Notes: generated by a model not told the origin, from the letters alone. 64,000 nucleotides of DNA from Ichthyophonus hoferi (GCA_002751075.1 NAOQ01000002.1:47832-111831); one strand, 5' to 3'; counted from the stretch's first letter, positions 1-14,613 are shown. Translations and numbers: made by a program.

Positions 1-3000
1 GATCTCATTTCATTGGTAATTATGCTAATCACAACTAATAATGGTAATTATTGCGATTCATTATATCCATCCAAGAAGGAGCATCGTGAGCATGTAATAT
101 AACGGACCCAATCACATTTTCCAACCCTGCTCAAAAACAATCCCGAGTAGGGTTAGTTTGACCATGTTTTTGGCATTTTAGTATGGACACAGGACAATTT
201 AAGCCTCAACCCAATGAATATATATTATTTGGGGGCAAATTTTGAGATCTAGGCAAGGGTCGATCAGAGGATTTATCGGGAATGGGTGACGTATCAAGAA
301 CACGTTGTGGGGAGTAACGTCACGGCTCTCTTTGGAAACAAATTGCAACCAGCATAATTTAACCGCAATTTTCCTGATTATTATTACAAGTAATTATATA
401 TTATTAGATTATATTCAATGATAAGGGAATGCATGATCAATATTAAACTGTGTATTCTGTCTCATCCGAACTTGCCTTTTATTTTATTATATAATATGAC
501 CCTGATCTTAATTTTTAACGACTTCGAAACCCAAACAGGCTAACTTTCCGGTTTTTTAAGATTAAAGGACACTTGTCTATAATCTATTATCAATAATCAA
601 ATATAACCTTAAACCCATGAATTATTATTTTCTATAGCCTTTAAAACTAAGCACCAATATTTTAATCAAATATTTTAGCAACCAACCCCGACTTTTCCCA
701 TGGTTGATGCGAGTCGTGCCCCTTTAACCCCATGCTGTGCACTTTGCCTAATAAAGAAAACCCCATGTACAAAGTACAAGTTATGACTTGATAAGAACTA
801 AACATATGACACTTCTTATATGTCAATAATAATAATATATATTTGTTAATTTAATGTCATACACGGACACAAGATGTTATTGAGCTGTGGTCATTGGAAC
901 CTTGTCATATTCGTAATTGCAGCAGTACATTCATAGTGATCCAATGGTAACACATTATTCTTAAAGCGAATCATTGTGCTAGTGATCTATTTAGGCTAAT
1001 CAAATAGAAATGCCCAAAAGATTCTAACTCTTAGTATGATCTAATGTGAAAAGGTTCTAGTTGTTAAGCAGGCATAACCAAAACAAATATTCCCTGTATC
1101 TGGAAAACGGAATGCAATCAATTTGCACTACTTACTTATCAGTCATCATTCATTTGGTTAAAAAATGTGCTACTGACTATATTTGATATTTCTAACTGTA
1201 TTTAACTAGTTGAGTTATTTTAACCAAGACCTTGGTTGATACGTTCGAGATCCATTCAGTACAGTAGGTGACTAATTACTAGTTTTTCAGTTTTAACTGA
1301 AATCCACAGGTCAGTGTTGAACCAAACTTTCGCTCTGGTGTGCTTTCTTTTTTCTTTGCAAACGATTTTAAATAATACCCATTTATCTTAAATTTGTATC
1401 AATTAAATAGTGGAGCTGTGGAGCTGGCTGAATTTAATGCGGGACTAAGCACAACAAAAATTCGGATAAAATTATGCGGATCCCGCTTTCAATCATATTC
1501 CCAAAGGGCCTAATGCTTAGAAACGTGATTTTTTTCTTGGATTCCCCATGTGCCGTTTTTTATCGCAGATATTCTTTGCTTTCTGTTAATACAAAAGAAA
1601 TTAAATGCATTCGTATAGATATTCCATTCAACACCAACTTTAATTATGTTTCAGTACACCGACGTTAATTATATTTCAGTTGTCAAGACTAAAACAACTG
1701 CTAATTAACTCCTATTTTACTGCGAACAGTAACTGCTGAAGTCTTGGATCGTGTTACATCTCCAATACTGAAAAAAATTCCTATTACCAAAGGAGATCCT
1801 AACAAGACCACATCGTCAATTTTCAGATTTATGTGTACATTACATTATTCATGGGTGTTGATGATTATTAATACAATCCCATGATGATAAATAAATCAAA
1901 ACAGTGAACTTCCTACCAATTGTTTATGTATAAATCACTTACAAACAGAGACAAAATACAGTTGAAAGTTGATTGCAAAAACTTAGTAGAATAATTCTCA
2001 CATTCCCCTAAATATTCTGCCCCGTGGCCCTATGTACACAAGATAATGCAATTCATATTTACTAATTAATATATTAAAAATAGATAGCCAAGGCTGCCAA
2101 TATCGCATTATATTTGTCGTATAAAATAATCACACCAAAAAGTACAAACCACTAACTAATTTTTTTTTTTTTTTTTTTTGCAAAAGCGTGACACCAAATA
2201 GAAGCGTGAAAACCTCCTTACTTGTCTTATGTAGGGTCACCCGCAGAGTATGTGATAGAATTTATTCAAGTGATAGAATTTATTCAAATCTACAAGTTAT
2301 CAAACAATGGCAATCAGTTTTCTATATATAGCACACCGATAAGGAAATTAACCAAAGAAAGCAATAGGACAGCGTGGTGGGAACTTTGCTGTGCAGAGTG
2401 GGAGTGGGCTATGTAGCGTTAATATTGATGGTAATAAGTAGAATATAAATCACAATGTGCTAGGTGGTCCTTGCAGCAATTATGATGAATATATAAATAA
2501 TAATGCGTTGGAGACTATCCATGATAAAGAACTATTTGAAACCCCAAAAACCACTTTCATAAAAAAATAGCTATACCGCAACCATTCACAGGCTCATAAT
2601 ATTTATAGGGTATTTCTGGAATATTGGGAATGATTTTACAATATATATGTATGTGTGTGTGTAGAAAAAATCTATGCCTCTGTATTCCTCAAAATAGAAA
2701 TTTCAAGCTTCAATATGTGGATCATCAAAATATTCAATGAAAACTGAAAACAAAGATACAGCTCATTGCATGGCTATAGTTTATTCTTTTACGTATATTC
2801 TATTTGCGTATGTATGTATGCATTCAATGGTATATTATATTTGATTATTACAGGTTTGATTTTTTGATGCTTGATTCTATAATACTGATAAATTCAATCA
2901 ATAATAACATTGAACTTTGAAGTAATGTATTTGCCACCCTATAGTGTCCCGAAGTCAATCCCTTTGAAACCTTTTTTTTCTTTTTTCAAAATCAAGTCCA

Positions 3001-4910
3001 CCCTCAACTCAATTAGACCTTGGGCCGTGGCAAGCACTAGCGCGGAAGATCATTGGTTTTGAAATAAGTATTTTACTGTATCGTCTATTTTTGTTTAAAT
3101 ATTCTAAAAAATATTTTCAGAATTTTTCAACATATTTCCCAAATCTTTCAACATATTTTTTTGTTTTGCAAAAATCATTCCCAATATTTTGGAAAAGAGA
3201 AAGATTTCCGAAATACCCTGTAACATATTTAACCACATCATTAGCAGAATCCAGTTCCAAATACCACTTTAGTTGTGAATAGTAAGAGTCGTTAGAGGGA
3301 GGCTACCAAATTAAAAGAAGTTTTAACGAGTCCCTATGCATACACAGAGTGCATATCTGTTAGGGCATATCTTTATCATTATATAAGTTTGGGCAAGGTA
3401 CCTGAGCAACGTGTTGGCTGAACCCCAAACATGGGCTTATCATATTCGCGGGACGTGGCTCAATTTTGATCGATCATCTTGGATTGCCATTTAATATCAA
3501 TTGCTGAAGAGAAAGGATTTTCCATCTGTCATTCAACATATAATTGCATTCAAATTTGATACATATCGTAGATTTATTCCTCTATAGGTATTAATTCTTA
3601 ACCGTAGGACAGACCCGTTGTACGGTATTTCGTGAGTCAAACAAAGTTACCTGAGCTGTGGTTAAAGCCCGAATCGGACTAGCTAACCAATGGGCTAAGC
3701 ATTTCACATTTAAAAAAACTTTAGTGTGTGACTAGTTCCAATTGAAATTAATCCATTAATCTCGACTTTGAAAAATAAATCAATATAGTGTTGCAGGGCG
3801 CTAGCCTTGCATATCTTGGAACCTTAAAATAACCACAAGTTCTGTTGGGTAATCATACTTTCTGTCTTATTGTCTGTATAGTGATTATTTCAGAGTAGCT
3901 ACTTGGAATAACTATATATTTTAATATGGATAAGAATATCATTTAATAGACTCGATTTTTCATAGAACAAACAAATATCTTAACTTTTAAACAAATATAA
4001 CTAATCATTATAACAAACTATTTTCGATATAAAAATAAAGAATAGATCAGTGCTTTATATTTTATCGTTACTCGGCTTACTATTAGAAATAGACAGTTAA
4101 TTTATGTTATTAGACTTAGAAATACCTATGAAGAAATTTGTTATTCTATACTCGAAACATAGCAACACAATAAACGAGACTTCTCATAAAGGGTCTCATA
4201 TAGTAAAGTGGTCTAGAGATTCAACTGGTGAATTAGTTATTAGCGATGTTTCTAATCGCATTCAATCTCACTTTACTAATGCTCAAAAAAGGTTTCTTAG
4301 CCAGAATGAGATTTGTGGTTCCTTACACCAGTAGATAGCACCAACTATTTTTCCAGACTACATATGTAATAGTAATTATTAATAATATTAATGACTATAG
4401 CTATGACAAGATGTACCCAAATTATTTAGACATTCTGGTTTTAACAAATCATCATCATTTAAATAATAATGACCTCCCGATCATCCAAAATGCAATATGT
4501 ATGATTCAAAGGCACCCAATAAGAAGGGGAGTGTAACATAGAACACATCCACGTTGCGGGTTTCAGAGTGGGAGAGGGGACCCCAGATAGTATATTACAC
4601 GCTGGCCCAGCTATCATAGCTCTATTCACTAGTCACCTGTTATATAAGGGAAAAAGTTTAGGAATATAATATCAGGGTTTGAGAGAGGTATTTTCAAGAG
4701 GGAGGTTGGTGGAAATGATATTAATATAATCCTTGAGCCATTGCTGGTTTCTCCGAAGCCCCCAAAACCCATATCCCATGTACATTCACCAGTGAACACT
4801 ATTTAAAAATATCAGTCATATCTTCTCCTCACCATCATCAGTATTTTTTCCCTCCTACATTCTTATTGAAAGCAGTATTTTTCAAAAAGACGTACCATTC
4901 AGGCCTATAA
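1..4910. other. Intergenic region without recognised gene
   Basis: AT-rich DNA with only short open frames that show no coding character. It holds a run of T at 2161-2179, a direct repeat of about 18 bases around 2262-2297 (TGATAGAATTTATTCAA twice), and a split copy of a dispersed repeat at about 3430-4460, listed separately. The 3' end of the kinase gene begins at its right edge. Confidence 0.6.
3430..4460 (+). repeat. Dispersed ~200-bp repeat, copy 1, split by an insertion
   Basis: The left part (about 3430-3505) contains TTTTGATCGATCATCTTGGA and matches the left halves of the copies at 13.83 kb and 20.1 kb. The right part (about 4330-4460) contains CACCAACTATTTTTCCAGAC and then a CTGGTTTTAACA end, matching their right halves. 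Between them lie about 830 bases absent from the other two copies, so an insertion here (or an internal deletion in the others) is inferred. The inserted DNA has one 76-codon open frame (4104-4334) that I do not recognise. Family not recognised; size and lack of coding suggest a MITE or SINE-like element. Confidence 0.6.
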
Positions 4911-7900
4911 CTATGGGCAGTCAAGCATACATTGTTGTGTAAAACGTGCTTGATAGTTCTTCACTGCTATCAGCGGCTTGATGGACGACTGGCCAGTGGC
5001 CTTAATAAAAGAAGAGTGGGATTTCATCATGTATGGAAAATTGTCTACCTTTCTTTCAGGTGGCTCTTGTCTAGTAGATATAATGAAAGACAAGCATAAA
5101 GGAGATGCCGAAGAGAAATACATAGCAAGGAAGGGAGGAAATGTATTAACCAACATGTGGGCAAGAAAGTTGCATGGGTGGAGTAAAAAGATAAGTAATA
5201 AATAAAATCAGAAGAGAGTGCCAGGAGGAGAACATACCTGTTGATGTTATAGTTCTAAATATATATATTGAGAATCCAGTAAAATTATTATGAAACTGGC
5301 CACAAAAACTAATTGTTGTCTTGAAAAACCAAGGGAACTGTGATCCAGAGAAGGAAAAAAAGACCAAAAAAAAAGAAAGACACAAACGAGAGAGTGAGAA
5401 ATGGTTTGACAGTCTCATTTGTAAAAACCATTGCTAATATATTTCTTATTGGAAACAGGAAACAAGAGTAGCACTGGCATAAGAGGAGAAGGAGGAAAGG
5501 GATGAGTGGAAACATACATTTCCTCACATAAAAAGATTGACGATTTACTAGTTGGCAACGAGGTTATGGATACAGTAGCAAGCGTGGCAGGGGGAGTTTC
5601 AAGTAAACCAGACTTGCAAGGGTAAAGCACAAAAGGTGAATTGGGTTCCGAATCGATGTCCGTGTTTAAGTCAGTGTCACTGCCATCAATATTGGGCACA
5701 TATTGCAGGGTGGTCCTATTTCTCAGGTCTTTTGGTTGCTTATCAACATTTCTTTGCACTTTTCGAAAGGCTTGTATTGCCTGCATTATAATCATCATTC
5801 TCTGTGTAAAGAAAGAAAAAAAGCTCACATTAGTGGACGCCTTGTACTCAGTTCCTACCTCCATCTTTATCTGGATTCGTAAAAATATAAACCTCAATTA
5901 GGAAAACACATGCACACATTTCCAAGTTTATGCATGTACGTAATAACGGCCTATTCATCATAGCTCTGTCCCTCTCCTTGTTGCTACACTAAACATGCAT
6001 AGGCCCAACCTTTCAAACCACCTCAAATTAAAACCCTGCTATGTACCATGCTACAGCCCAACACTAATATTCTACCTTAATATAACAATAATGTCCACAA
6101 TTAACATGCCCAGCTATGTGTCAAACAAGAAAATATAATATCATTCATAATCAGTACTTACCTTCCATTGAGCTTTAGCATGGAGACGTTTTGCATGATT
6201 TCTGCTGACTAAGGTGGTTGTGATGACATGCTCATCCCGGGTATTCTCTAGCGTCTGCTTGTACACTCCTATTAAAAAAAGCACATGCATATGTATCTAT
6301 CTACAGGGGGAGAGTTTGTGCATATATGTTGAATACCAAGACGTCCACATAGATAAATATATGCCAGTATGTGAAATCTTGGTGTGGGATATTACTGTCA
6401 GGTAATAACAATAGAAATAACCTTTACCAATCTTTACGGTTGGTTGACCATCATCTTCCAAATAGAATTATTATTTGGTTTTCAATACTACATATGTAAC
6501 GGTCTTTCTAATTACATAAAAAAATGGAGAAAGCGCCCATATTTGCGCTGAGTCCACACCAAATAATGTATATTACTCTATACCGAAAATCATATCACTA
6601 TTCTAAATATTATCAAATTATCAAATATGCATCAATTTAAGAAATAGAAAGGTATAGCTATACAAAAGACACTTATTCCGTATTTCTATTTTTAATTAAA
6701 TAATTAATATCATTTGCCTTTTTACTTACTAGAAAAAAAATACTACCACCTTTTATAAGGTTGAAAGGATAAAGGTATGATATGATATGTTCAATAATAA
6801 TCCTTTATACTGGTGCTGCATGTTTTACATAAAAATTTAATAAAATGAAAACTGAAACTGAAAACAGAGGGAAACATTGGTAAAGAGTCATGACGGCACA
6901 TACCTCAATCCATGGTGAGCTTAAACACTGAGAAGCAGTCATACGCTTTCTAGGATTTTTCTGTTGGTTCCAACATGTTTAGATAATCAGGACATGATCC
7001 CAACACTCATGAGCAACGTACTCAATTGACTGGTGATGCGTATTAATATGGATGTACATACATAAGAGGAATGTGAGAGAATAACTAAATCATATATCTG
7101 TACATGTAGAGAATTTCTGAATTATGAAGTTGATTGCTTTTCATTTGGTAACCTATGCTTTTATAGGCCAAAAAATACTAAAATTTATTGTCTTAATTAT
7201 TAATTGCTAACTATTCTTTTTTTTTTATGACTTAATTGATTTTTTAAAAATTGTTTGTAAAGCAAAATATAGTCAACAATTGCTTATATCAATATCAACA
7301 TGTGTTCCACCACCGATTAGTCACTATTATCCCTTGAAGAAAATCGATGACATGCCATTGACAGACTCTACCCATAGTTATGGTACATGTACATAGAGGC
7401 ACTAGCCCTGATAAGGAAATAATATTCTAATTTTTTTAATGTTGCATAACTACCCATAAATATTTAAACGTGCAATAAAATCATATATTGCATCCATGTA
7501 TACATGTATGTAAATAATAAAAAAACCAACAATTGCAAACCTGAAGCAAGTTTGAGATGAATTCCCGGGCTAAGGTTGATGGCAAGTTGTCAAAATCCTC
7601 ACCCCAGTTAATAACACCTGCAAGTATTATCAACACTAGTTATACACTTCCACAACTTAATTCTTATTTGCGCTATTACCTTTAACTGGTGACTGATGAG
7701 TGTAATATATATAATAAGTGATAGACCTCCTGCGTATTTTTAATAATTCACAATACTAATTCAAAATATGTCGGGACTTGCAAAAATTCATTGATCATCA
7801 AGTTCCTACCAACTTATCAGCCGCTAATTATGATTATTTACCACATATAGAAAGTGCAAGGGGTTATATATTTGGAAATTTGATGAGGTAATAAGCCTTG

Positions 7901-10900
7901 AGAGAGAGAGAGAGAGAGAGCTGATGATATGAAAAGCGCGAGCAAATACATACCCTTGTTAATCTGTGTACTTGTTTCTGCCTTGTTGTCCCCTTGGAAT
8001 GGCAATACTCCACTGAGTCTGTAAAGCAAACATGAACAATTAGAAAAGACATCAATATATCAATATTTAAGATAAAGAAAAGAAATCATACGGTTCCGGC
8101 TTATTGTTGTTTTTTTTTCTCTTTCATCAAATATGTTTTCAGTTGTTGCTTTTATTTTTTCCCACACTACCTTCTACTATTATAGTTTCTTATTTGAAAT
8201 ATAGATGTGAGGTGTCAATGCCTTAGAGCGGGTGTTATGTTTAGGCATATAAAGGACGAAGGATTATAAAACTACAGTTACAGAAACCAATATGTCAAAA
8301 GAGTAAGGTATAGAGACAGAAAAGAAACAGAATGTATCTGTTGGTAAATATTAGAATAATAAAACATAACGGAGAGATAGACAGGTGTAGTTTTTGGTAG
8401 GAATTTCTGGTGTAAAACCTAGTACAACGACCATTTTTGTAAAGGACCCCACAAACGAAAACCTGTCAAATTATAATTTTGTATTTAGCATCGGGGCTGC
8501 AGAAAAGGTAGCCAAAGGCATATTAAGAGCCAACTTGGATATAAGGAAATAGATATATATATATACATACAAATATGTAAAATAACTATATGTAAATAAA
8601 GATTTCGAAAACTTGCGTACAGAAAATATGCGATTATACCCACAGACCACATATCTGCGGAGCACGCCGTGTCTTCTGTAGATTGAAACTTATTGTGAGA
8701 ATAAATCCATGTTTATGTCCAGTAAATAAATATATACTTAACTTTTACATGTGTATACATCATCTTAGAAAGATCATCCAAATAAAATTAGAACTCATTT
8801 TGATCAGTACATAAAAAGAGAGGATGAAACATGTATATGTACGGTACAACTACCATATACCATAATTAATGATCTCAGGGGCCTGATATTCAAGTGTCCC
8901 ACTAAGATCTTTTATAGGCTTCCCAGTGTAAATGGCACTCAGCCCAAAGTCGATCAGTTTAATTCCACTCTCCACATCTCCGCCTTTCAAAAGAATATTC
9001 TCCGGCTGGTATTTGTTAGTCAATAATATTATAACATCAGCTATATAAAATGTGGGTTGTAATATAGAGGCTTCGTTTCTAACGTAATGTCTATACGTTC
9101 AACCTTGAGATGTCTGTATGACCATATCTGGATGTAAATATCCGTATATATTTAAACATGTGTATGGATACCGATAGGTATGTGATAATAATTAAAGGGA
9201 TGTAGCTATATGCATACTTACCTTTACGCTTGTGAATTCCGTATGAAGAATGGGATGGTAATATTCCCAAAAAATTGCAATCGTAGTTTGTTAGGTAGAG
9301 AGAGAAAAGTGTACACATCGATCCATGTATAGCAATAGGTTTTCATACAAGCAAGTATTTACACGCATGATTGTGTACACATGTGTTCAATGTATCTGGG
9401 CAAAGATATAAATACATGTACACATATAAACATGTGCAGTTATACTGAACTACAGGCTAGTGCTTATAAAATGATGCCCACACTAAGAGACCTTCAGGTC
9501 TCTATGGATAATATTAAGGCCATGTAGATAAACTAGACCCCTTAGAATGGATTGTATCACCCCAATGGCCTCGTTCTCTGTAAGTATCTTCCGGCTATCA
9601 ATGTAGTGAAAAAGATCTCCTCCACTAACTCTGTATTCACACCCCAATATGTTATTGAAGCCCCTTCTGCAACATGTTCCTGTTGTTCCTCTACTTTGCA
9701 TTCAGTGCAGTCCGACCTATTTTCTTACCTATCATTAGTTTTTATTTATTTTCTATTTGTCTTTAGGTTTTTGTTGACCAAAACTATAACTAATAGTTTT
9801 ATCTCTAACTACATATCCATTCTTAAAACTTCGTAATATCTGTCCCACAGCTTTATCTTACTATACTATACTATCCTCCAATCTCCGGTGTAACATCAGA
9901 AAACATGCTTGACTAAGAAACAAATGGCACAGTATCACCATCACTTACAGTTCCAAAATAAGAACGAGTCTTTGTTGGGATTCATATACATCTACAATGC
10001 CACCACAGTTCGGATGGTCAATCATTTGTAGTATTTCTACCTCAAGTTTTCCCTTTGAAGTCCCATTTGGATCAGCTTGACTGTTCCATCTTTGCAGTGG
10101 TTTCTTAATCTACACATCATATATCTAACACTACATATAGCTACCACTTTCATTTTCTTAAAACACTTTAACATTTTCGTATGTATTATTATTCTTTTTC
10201 TCCCCGTGTACACGTGTATTATTACTAATGCATTGTTATATACCCTCATATCATACCACTTTTATTATTTTTTTTTATACTGATTGATTACCCTTATCTT
10301 TCTATACCCATTTTAGCTTCTTTCAGCAAGGGAGTACAAAATGAAAATAAACCTCGTGAACAAAGCTGTGCTTTGATATGAATCAGTCAATGCTTGTCAA
10401 AGGACCACTCCTCCCCACCAATCCCACACACCCCTAACCTAATCGATACCATCTCATGAGTTTTCATGATAATTATACTGAGCTGTCCACCGAAAAATTG
10501 AAATAACATAAATATATATAGAAAACGCTATTGGCCCATCACATCGTTTAGCTATAAATTCATCAAAAAAAACAAATGCAAAAGAAAACCAGTAAGTAAT
10601 GGTGGTGCAAACAATAAAATTAAGAATAGTCCCTGTATTAGAGGCCACACATGAATCATACATATTGTCTGGTACATACTGTAATCCACCTTTGCTTTTA
10701 TATAGATTGGAACATGCCTATAATCCATAGCATATATATGCTTATTAAGAACCCAAAATAATATTTAAAGCAATATATATATATATGATTGATATACTTT
10801 GGGATATTTTTACTTATATCTGAGCAAGAGTAATATTTCCTATTCATAACATGTTTATGTGTTAATATGTATGAACATAAATACAGCCACATTTTGTGTG

Positions 10901-11908
10901 TTCCTATGTTCGTGTAGTTCCAATGTGACTTCGTGGTACATTGTTTATTAGTACAATTAGTATATATATGGTAATGTATCCATTCAAATAGAAAAAATAG
11001 CATGTGTAAGTACAAAAGTATTCCAGAGAATTTATGGTAGGTTCATGTGAATAAAAGAATAACATATTATGTGTAACAATAAGCAATATACCTTATCCTT
11101 GGTGAACCCTCTACGGAAGGCTCTCTTATCCATAGTTTTTGAAGCAAAATACTTTCCTGTTTTTTTGTGTTGGCAGCGATTAACTGTCCCAAATCGACCT
11201 CTGAAAATATTTATGGTAACTTTGTTAATAAGTCACTTAAACCAAGCATGTCAATTAATTATATCGATGATGGAGAGAAGACAATATATTGGAAGTGATA
11301 ATACCTACACGTATACTATAGTTTCGACACGTCCTGGCATATAGGCCACATGAACTCCCGCATACATAGCATGCACATACACATTTCTACACATATTTTA
11401 TAAGCAAACGTATGAGGGCATTATAATACGAATGACTTATTTGACAAATTTAAGTGCCTGGCAAGGGTTTCAAAGGTTTATTAACCTAGTTTTAGTCCTT
11501 ATCCGATGCACTACAAAAAAGCATGAACTAAGCGATGTGTGGTTTCAAGTCGAAAATGAAACAAACGCTTAACAATGTATAGGCGAACGTTATATACTAT
11601 TAATTAGGAATTGTAAGGGTGACTTGAAGATGCCACAATAAGTTTATTCTACCAAGAATCATTTTTTTATAATCAAGAGGGTAATAGATCTAATTACAAC
11701 AATATGAAAAATGATAACTACTCGAGGACAGAAAATGAGAAACAAGACAAATGAATACAATTACTGAAAAAACAAAACACAGTTGATGCTAAGTTACCTA
11801 TTTGTGTTGGGGAAAGTATATTTTGAATTCCTACCTTCCCTTGATCTCTAATAGCTCATAGTCATCCTCAAAGGAGGTCAGTTTTGCGGAAGGAATGATT
11901 GACGACAT
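4911..11908 (-). CDS. DAPK: Death-associated-type (DAPK-like) Ser/Thr protein kinase, 12 exons
   Basis: Exons, 5' to 3': 11835-11908, 11092-11200, 9949-10052, 9492-9630, 8861-9005, 8621-8675, 7954-8018, 7541-7617, 6904-6960, 6162-6257, 5518-5801, 4911-5070; phases agree and give 454 aa. A complete CAMK-group kinase domain is visible: Gly loop GRGRFGTV (24-31), ATP lysine K46 in FASK, basic KRAFRRG loop before helix C, HRDLK with catalytic D140, DFG 161-163, APE 184-186, then LLSGVLPFQGD. After the domain, a basic amphipathic segment (about 296-325, containing AKAQWKRMMIIMQAIQAFRK) sits where DAPKs carry their calmodulin-binding autoinhibitory helix, so Ca2+/calmodulin control is inferred. Human DAPKs have HFD where this has HRD. 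No ankyrin or death domain is seen, so it resembles the short DAPK2/3 class. The start is the first ATG. The last exon rests on phase and coding look and is least certain. Other CAMK kinases are possible. Confidence 0.85.
7902..7920. repeat. (GA)n microsatellite in kinase intron
   Basis: About nine consecutive GA units in the intron directly downstream (minus strand) of the exon at 7954-8018. A simple repeat close to a splice donor; no other role seen. Confidence 0.8.
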
Positions 11909-14613
11909 TTTTAATTATTCAAAAAATCTACTGAGGTTGTGTGTTTATTTTCCTTCTATTTATGTATTCTATGTAAAAGTGGCTTAATAATGTCATCTAT
12001 TAACTGAAGCCACGCAGCTACGGCATCTATCCCCAACTATTTATGTTCCTTGTCTAATGTGTATTGTATATTCCATGCGTTCTCCTTTTCTTGGTTAAAA
12101 TGCATTCCTGGGCAGATTACTTTACTTGTGTGCCTGCCAATAATATCGCAGATTTATTTAAAAAAGTAAAATCTAACAGTAGATGACATTTGATTCGCTT
12201 GATTTAGATCAATCAAAATATATATCTTCTCAAGCCCGCCACTTTGTTAGTACTTGCATTGTATTGGCCGGCATGCTATCTACTCAATTATAATATCCCG
12301 ATTTAATAGTCGTTGGTAAACAAAATACTAGCATATATTGCTTCAAATCAACGTGGCTTTACAAAAGAAAACACAGAGAACTGCTTCATTTTCCGATACA
12401 ATAACGATATAACTTTTTTAATATTATTTTTTGACATGTATTTGGCCAAAACAGTTCAGTTCTGATTCTCTCATTCGCTTTAAACCAGCCAACTGTATTT
12501 TTGTCGCAGAGAGAAACTGGATGGACATCGTTCCTATCCAATGATATCTAAAGTGGTACCGATCTCAACCTGCTTTTTAGCCACATGTCACTCATCGGGG
12601 ATGCCGACAAGTTCAATCAAGGAATTCTATATAATCAATAAAGACCATTTTCTTTTTCAATTCAATATTCAAATTCTCGGTCCTGTCACAGACAAAGACT
12701 TTTATACACATAAGTTTCAATAAAAGAGTCTCTTCTGTAAATTTAACCGTTTTTTTATCCACCAAGTGAAAACAAGAAACACGCTTATTTTTAATTAATA
12801 GCATGCTTTTTTCCTAAGTGGCGTTATTTAGTGATGTGGACACTATCGTCATAAATCGTAGAATGTAACAATTCACTATACACGATTAACTACGCTTATA
12901 AACAATAAAAATAAAATATAATGACTTATTTAGGCCAATTTACATTCTTAGTATTAATTAATTGTAATTAGAACCATTTGGCCCTGTTGCATCTTCATAC
13001 CGTACACCTGCCTACGACAACAGCTTATATTGCTGCTATTAGTCCCTCTGTAATCACCAAGGTTATTGCCAGCTCCTTTACGCCAACCTTACCAATGATC
13101 TTCTGCATGTTTTGGCACTATACTTTTAACCAGGGGTACTGTCTTTATATTGAGATAAATGCGTTTTCTTTAGGTTCTCTCAACACAATATTCAAATGGC
13201 ATTACTGGTCTTCCCATTCAGTACATTTTGCTTCCTATACAGCTTATGCACTGGGTAATCTGCACAAAATACAACTCAATTTAGCTGTAGAAAATATTAA
13301 GGGCCCTAATAGTCATTATTTTATTAATTGGGTATGAGTTATTTCACGTTTCACGCATATGCCAACAGGAGCATTGTGAATAACGCTGGATAGAAGATCC
13401 ATCCTTTAAGGCCCATCTAATAAAGTCGATCTAATTTTTAAGAATAGGGCGTGAGGTTCCCATTTGAACTAACATGCCTAAGTACCGCAAGACATGCAAA
13501 AGAGACTACCCCTCCACAGTAATTGGAAATTTTAAAATACTCTTCAGTTTTCAGTGTAATGCTTAAGTGAAAACCTCTTGGCCGTAGCATCATGGCATGA
13601 AGGATTTGTTGGGAATAATAAGTAGCGACAGGATCGCTCCAGTGACCTATATTCGCTTAGAAGGTAAGGGAATATCGAATTATGGGGCGTTTTATTGTGT
13701 CCTTTTGTATATATAGAAAAAAAAAACATGCTAAGACATATTTTTATTATTAAGCAAGTTAGCAGGACTTGTTTTAGGCAGGATGCCTAAGCAATGAATT
13801 ATCTGGACCCAAAGTGGGCGATCTAAAATGCTTATTATACTGTCACAGGACCTCTACCATTGGCTGGTTCAATTTTGATCGATCATCTTGGATTGCCATT
13901 TAACACCAATATATTACACAAATTATTTTTTAGATACATATATAATGACAATTGCTAATAGTATTAAATAAGTATAGATATTTAAAGAAATACCTAGATT
14001 AATTAAATATTCCTGTTTTAATATGAGTTTTCCAATTTGGTAACTAAGTAACGATTAAACCGATTCAGTAACGATTAGAGCGATTAAGTTGCGAAAATAG
14101 TTATTAAATTATTAAATTAAGTGAGTAGTCAATGATTAATATTAATCGGAAATGATCAGTTGACTAATCAGTGATTAATCTTAAAATAATCAACAATGGA
14201 TACATTATTTATTCCCTGTCCAATTTTCTACGTTAGTTCAGTTGTGCTACTTGTATAGTTAGTACGTTGCTTTGTATCCCTTACGCGCCAATAAAGGTAA
14301 ATAATGATAAGTAAGCAAATACTAATTTAATCCACATAACTATACAGTAATTTCTATTATGTTTAATATTTGGACAGGAAAGAAATTCATTCGAATAACC
14401 TGAAGGAGGTTGGGAAGTAAACTGGTAGTGTAGATATATCCAGTATCTGGTTCCGTTTACTTTATATTCACTACTCATACTCTTTTTCATACCTTTATTA
14501 TTATTGTTATTGTTGTCCTTCTATTATTTTTCTTAGGTTTTATTACCTAAAGCTTACAAGATCGTATTGTCTTAGGTATTAATCTACTTGCGTAATCTTA
14601 TTACTTTTTACAG
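11909..14613. other. Spacer between divergent kinase and IGBP1 genes
   Basis: About 2.7 kb separating two divergent genes, so it should contain both promoters. No TATA box or other element can be assigned with confidence. A 119-codon open frame (12978-13337) is slightly less AT-rich than its surroundings but resembles nothing I know. One copy of the dispersed repeat lies at about 13830-14030. The stretch 14040-14190 is rich in ATTAAT/GATTA motifs. Confidence 0.5.
13830..14030 (+). repeat. Dispersed ~200-bp repeat, copy 2
   Basis: Begins near TGCTTATTATACTG and contains CTACCATTGGCTGG, TTTTGATCGATCATCTTGGA, AACACCAAT, and an ATTAAATATTCCTGTTTTA end. It matches the reverse complement of about 20097-20325 nearly end to end with scattered differences, and the two outer parts of 3430-4460. 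No coding capacity. Together with the 20.1-kb copy it forms inverted repeats on either side of IGBP1. Confidence 0.75.

Noticed and set aside
4104-4334. 76-codon open frame inside the insertion of repeat copy 1
   Set aside because: No family resemblance and no start context; treated as part of the inserted repeat DNA.
5415-5897. 160-codon minus-strand frame as a complete gene end
   Set aside because: Its middle is a kinase exon (5518-5801); the first part is intron, and after the GTATGT donor at 5517 it runs through intron to a chance stop.
12320-12420. Segment reading QRGFTKENTENCF, like a LINE reverse-transcriptase motif
   Set aside because: Too short and without other RT motifs nearby on the same strand; could be chance.
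12978-13337. 119-codon plus-strand open frame between the kinase and IGBP1
   Set aside because: No recognisable motif, no splice partners in phase and no coding bias beyond slightly higher GC.
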